Below are positions 13,025-13,891 of a DNA stretch of 13,891 nt, piece by piece. Location of the stretch: contig JANQKJ010000295.1 in assembly GCA_028281205.1 (NCBI GenBank), positions 1 to 13,891 of the forward strand, given 5' to 3'. The notes beneath the pieces were generated by a model. It had not been told where the DNA came from, did not search any database, and worked only from the letters and a program-made list of their open reading frames with translations. The translations under genes were made by a program, and so were the position numbers. Position 1 is the first letter of the stretch. Every line of letters begins with the position of its first letter. Source of the DNA: Gammaproteobacteria bacterium. GTDB lineage: Bacteria; Pseudomonadota; Gammaproteobacteria; UBA4575.

Positions 13025-13885
13025 TTGGGGGTCTGATTGTTTAAAATAATCAAAGAATTGTGAGTCCGGCTCCAGCACGAGTACATCGTCTTTGCTATTG
13101 AAGGTTTGCTTGTATGCGGTCAAGCTTCTGGAGAAAGTATAGAATTCTTTGTCTTTTCCATAAGCTTGGGCATAAATGTTTGTCGCAGTGGCATCACCTT
13201 CACCGCGTAACTGCTCAGATTCTTTATACGCATCTGCCAGAGTGATCTGTCTCTCCCGGTCCGCTGCAGCACGAATTTTTTCTGCGGATTCTTGGCCGCG
13301 TGCACGAAAGTCTTTCGCAACTCGATTACGCTCTGCGCGCATACGTTCATAAACCGCGCCACTAATATCATCAGTATAGTCGATACGACTTACACGTAAG
13401 TCGACAATTTCTATGCCTAGCTGGTTGGTTAAGGCATTTGCTTTTACTACTAATGCATTCATGATGTCGGCACGTTCACCTGATACTGCTTCAGTAATAG
13501 TGCGGGAGGCAAATTCATCACGCAGTTCATCTTTTGTGATTTGGCTAAGACGACTATTGGCACGTTCTTCTAAGCCGCCGGTTGCGACAAAATAATCACG
13601 TACATTATCAATGCGCCATTTCACGAAAAAGTCTACGAAGACATATTTCTTTTCACTGGTCGGGAAAAGGTCGGGTTGTACGTCCAGTGTTAAAATGCGC
13701 GAGTCGAATTTTCTTTCATTGGTAATGAATGGAATTTTCCAGTGTAAGCCGGGTTCGATGTCAGCTTTTTTTATCTCTCCAAATTTGAAAAGAATAGCGC
13801 GTTCAGTCTCATCAACACGATAAGTACATAAGCTGAATACAGTCACAGCAAGTATGACAATGGCAATAATTATTTTAGATATCAT
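13022..13885 (-). CDS. hflC: HflC, SPFH/band 7 regulator of the FtsH protease
   Basis: 287 residues, close to Pseudomonas HflC and shorter than E. coli HflC (334). One N-terminal membrane anchor (about 3-22, IIIAIVILAVTVFSL) is followed by the SPFH domain (VDETERAILFKFGEI, GLHWKIPFI, TLDVQPDLFPT) and a charged coiled-coil region rich in Arg, Glu and Ala near 180-230 (ERMRAERNRVAKDFRARGQE). HflC assembles with HflK into a large periplasm-facing cage around FtsH and modulates proteolysis of membrane proteins. The ATG at 13885 is preceded one base earlier by TAG, which could be the hflK stop, but only 6 bases remain in the window so this cannot be tested. Confidence 0.95.
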   Translation of the reverse strand: MISKIIIAIVILAVTVFSLCTYRVDETERAILFKFGEIKKADIEPGLHWKIPFITNERKFDSRILTLDVQPDLFPTSEKKYVFVDFFVKWRIDNVRDYFVATGGLEERANSRLSQITKDELRDEFASRTITEAVSGERADIMNALVVKANALTNQLGIEIVDLRVSRIDYTDDISGAVYERMRAERNRVAKDFRARGQESAEKIRAAADRERQITLADAYKESEQLRGEGDATATNIYAQAYGKDKEFYTFSRSLTAYKQTFNSKDDVLVLEPDSQFFDYFKQSDPQ

Positions 13886-13891
13886 GCTAGC

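Overview
The window is a piece of a gammaproteobacterial chromosome. Read on the minus strand (right to left) the gene order is hflC, a DUF2065/YjeT-type gene, hisZ, purA, then rnr, rlmB, rpsF, rpsR, a DUF2232-type membrane protein gene, rplI and dnaB. From general knowledge this is the order found in Pseudomonas and its relatives. A hisZ next to purA and a membrane protein gene between rpsR and rplI both fit that group better than the enterics. The sequence is fairly AT-rich by eye and the species cannot be named. All genes look intact except dnaB, which is cut by the window edge.

Right part (about 10299-13891, all minus): HflC (inner-membrane SPFH protein that partners HflK and FtsH), a two-helix membrane peptide, HisZ (regulatory subunit of the first histidine enzyme) and PurA (adenylosuccinate synthase) are packed head to tail with gaps of 12-25 bases and look co-transcribed. 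Left part (1-5561, all minus): RNase R and RlmB form a pair. A candidate promoter just after the rlmB stop, with a GC-rich start region, opens a ribosomal-protein unit rpsF-rpsR-DUF2232-rplI with dnaB following.

Middle part (about 5640-10290) is an accessory block inserted between purA and rnr. It holds a very large (804 aa) exported di-haem cytochrome c peroxidase/MauG-like protein with its own strong terminator, a basic 75-aa protein of unknown family on the plus strand, a membrane fatty acid hydroxylase/sterol desaturase-family enzyme, and a GNAT acetyltransferase that starts with GTG. The 429-base AT-rich space between the peroxidase and the 75-aa gene is the main regulatory region: it carries a CRP-like site with class II-like spacing to a -10 element, an 8-bp-arm inverted repeat and a short perfect palindrome.

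No CRISPR array, transposase, rRNA or tRNA gene was seen. The points most worth a second look are the enlarged peroxidase and its control region, the unknown 75-aa protein, a palindrome bounded by 8-bp direct repeats over the peroxidase stop codon, and the rpsF leader.
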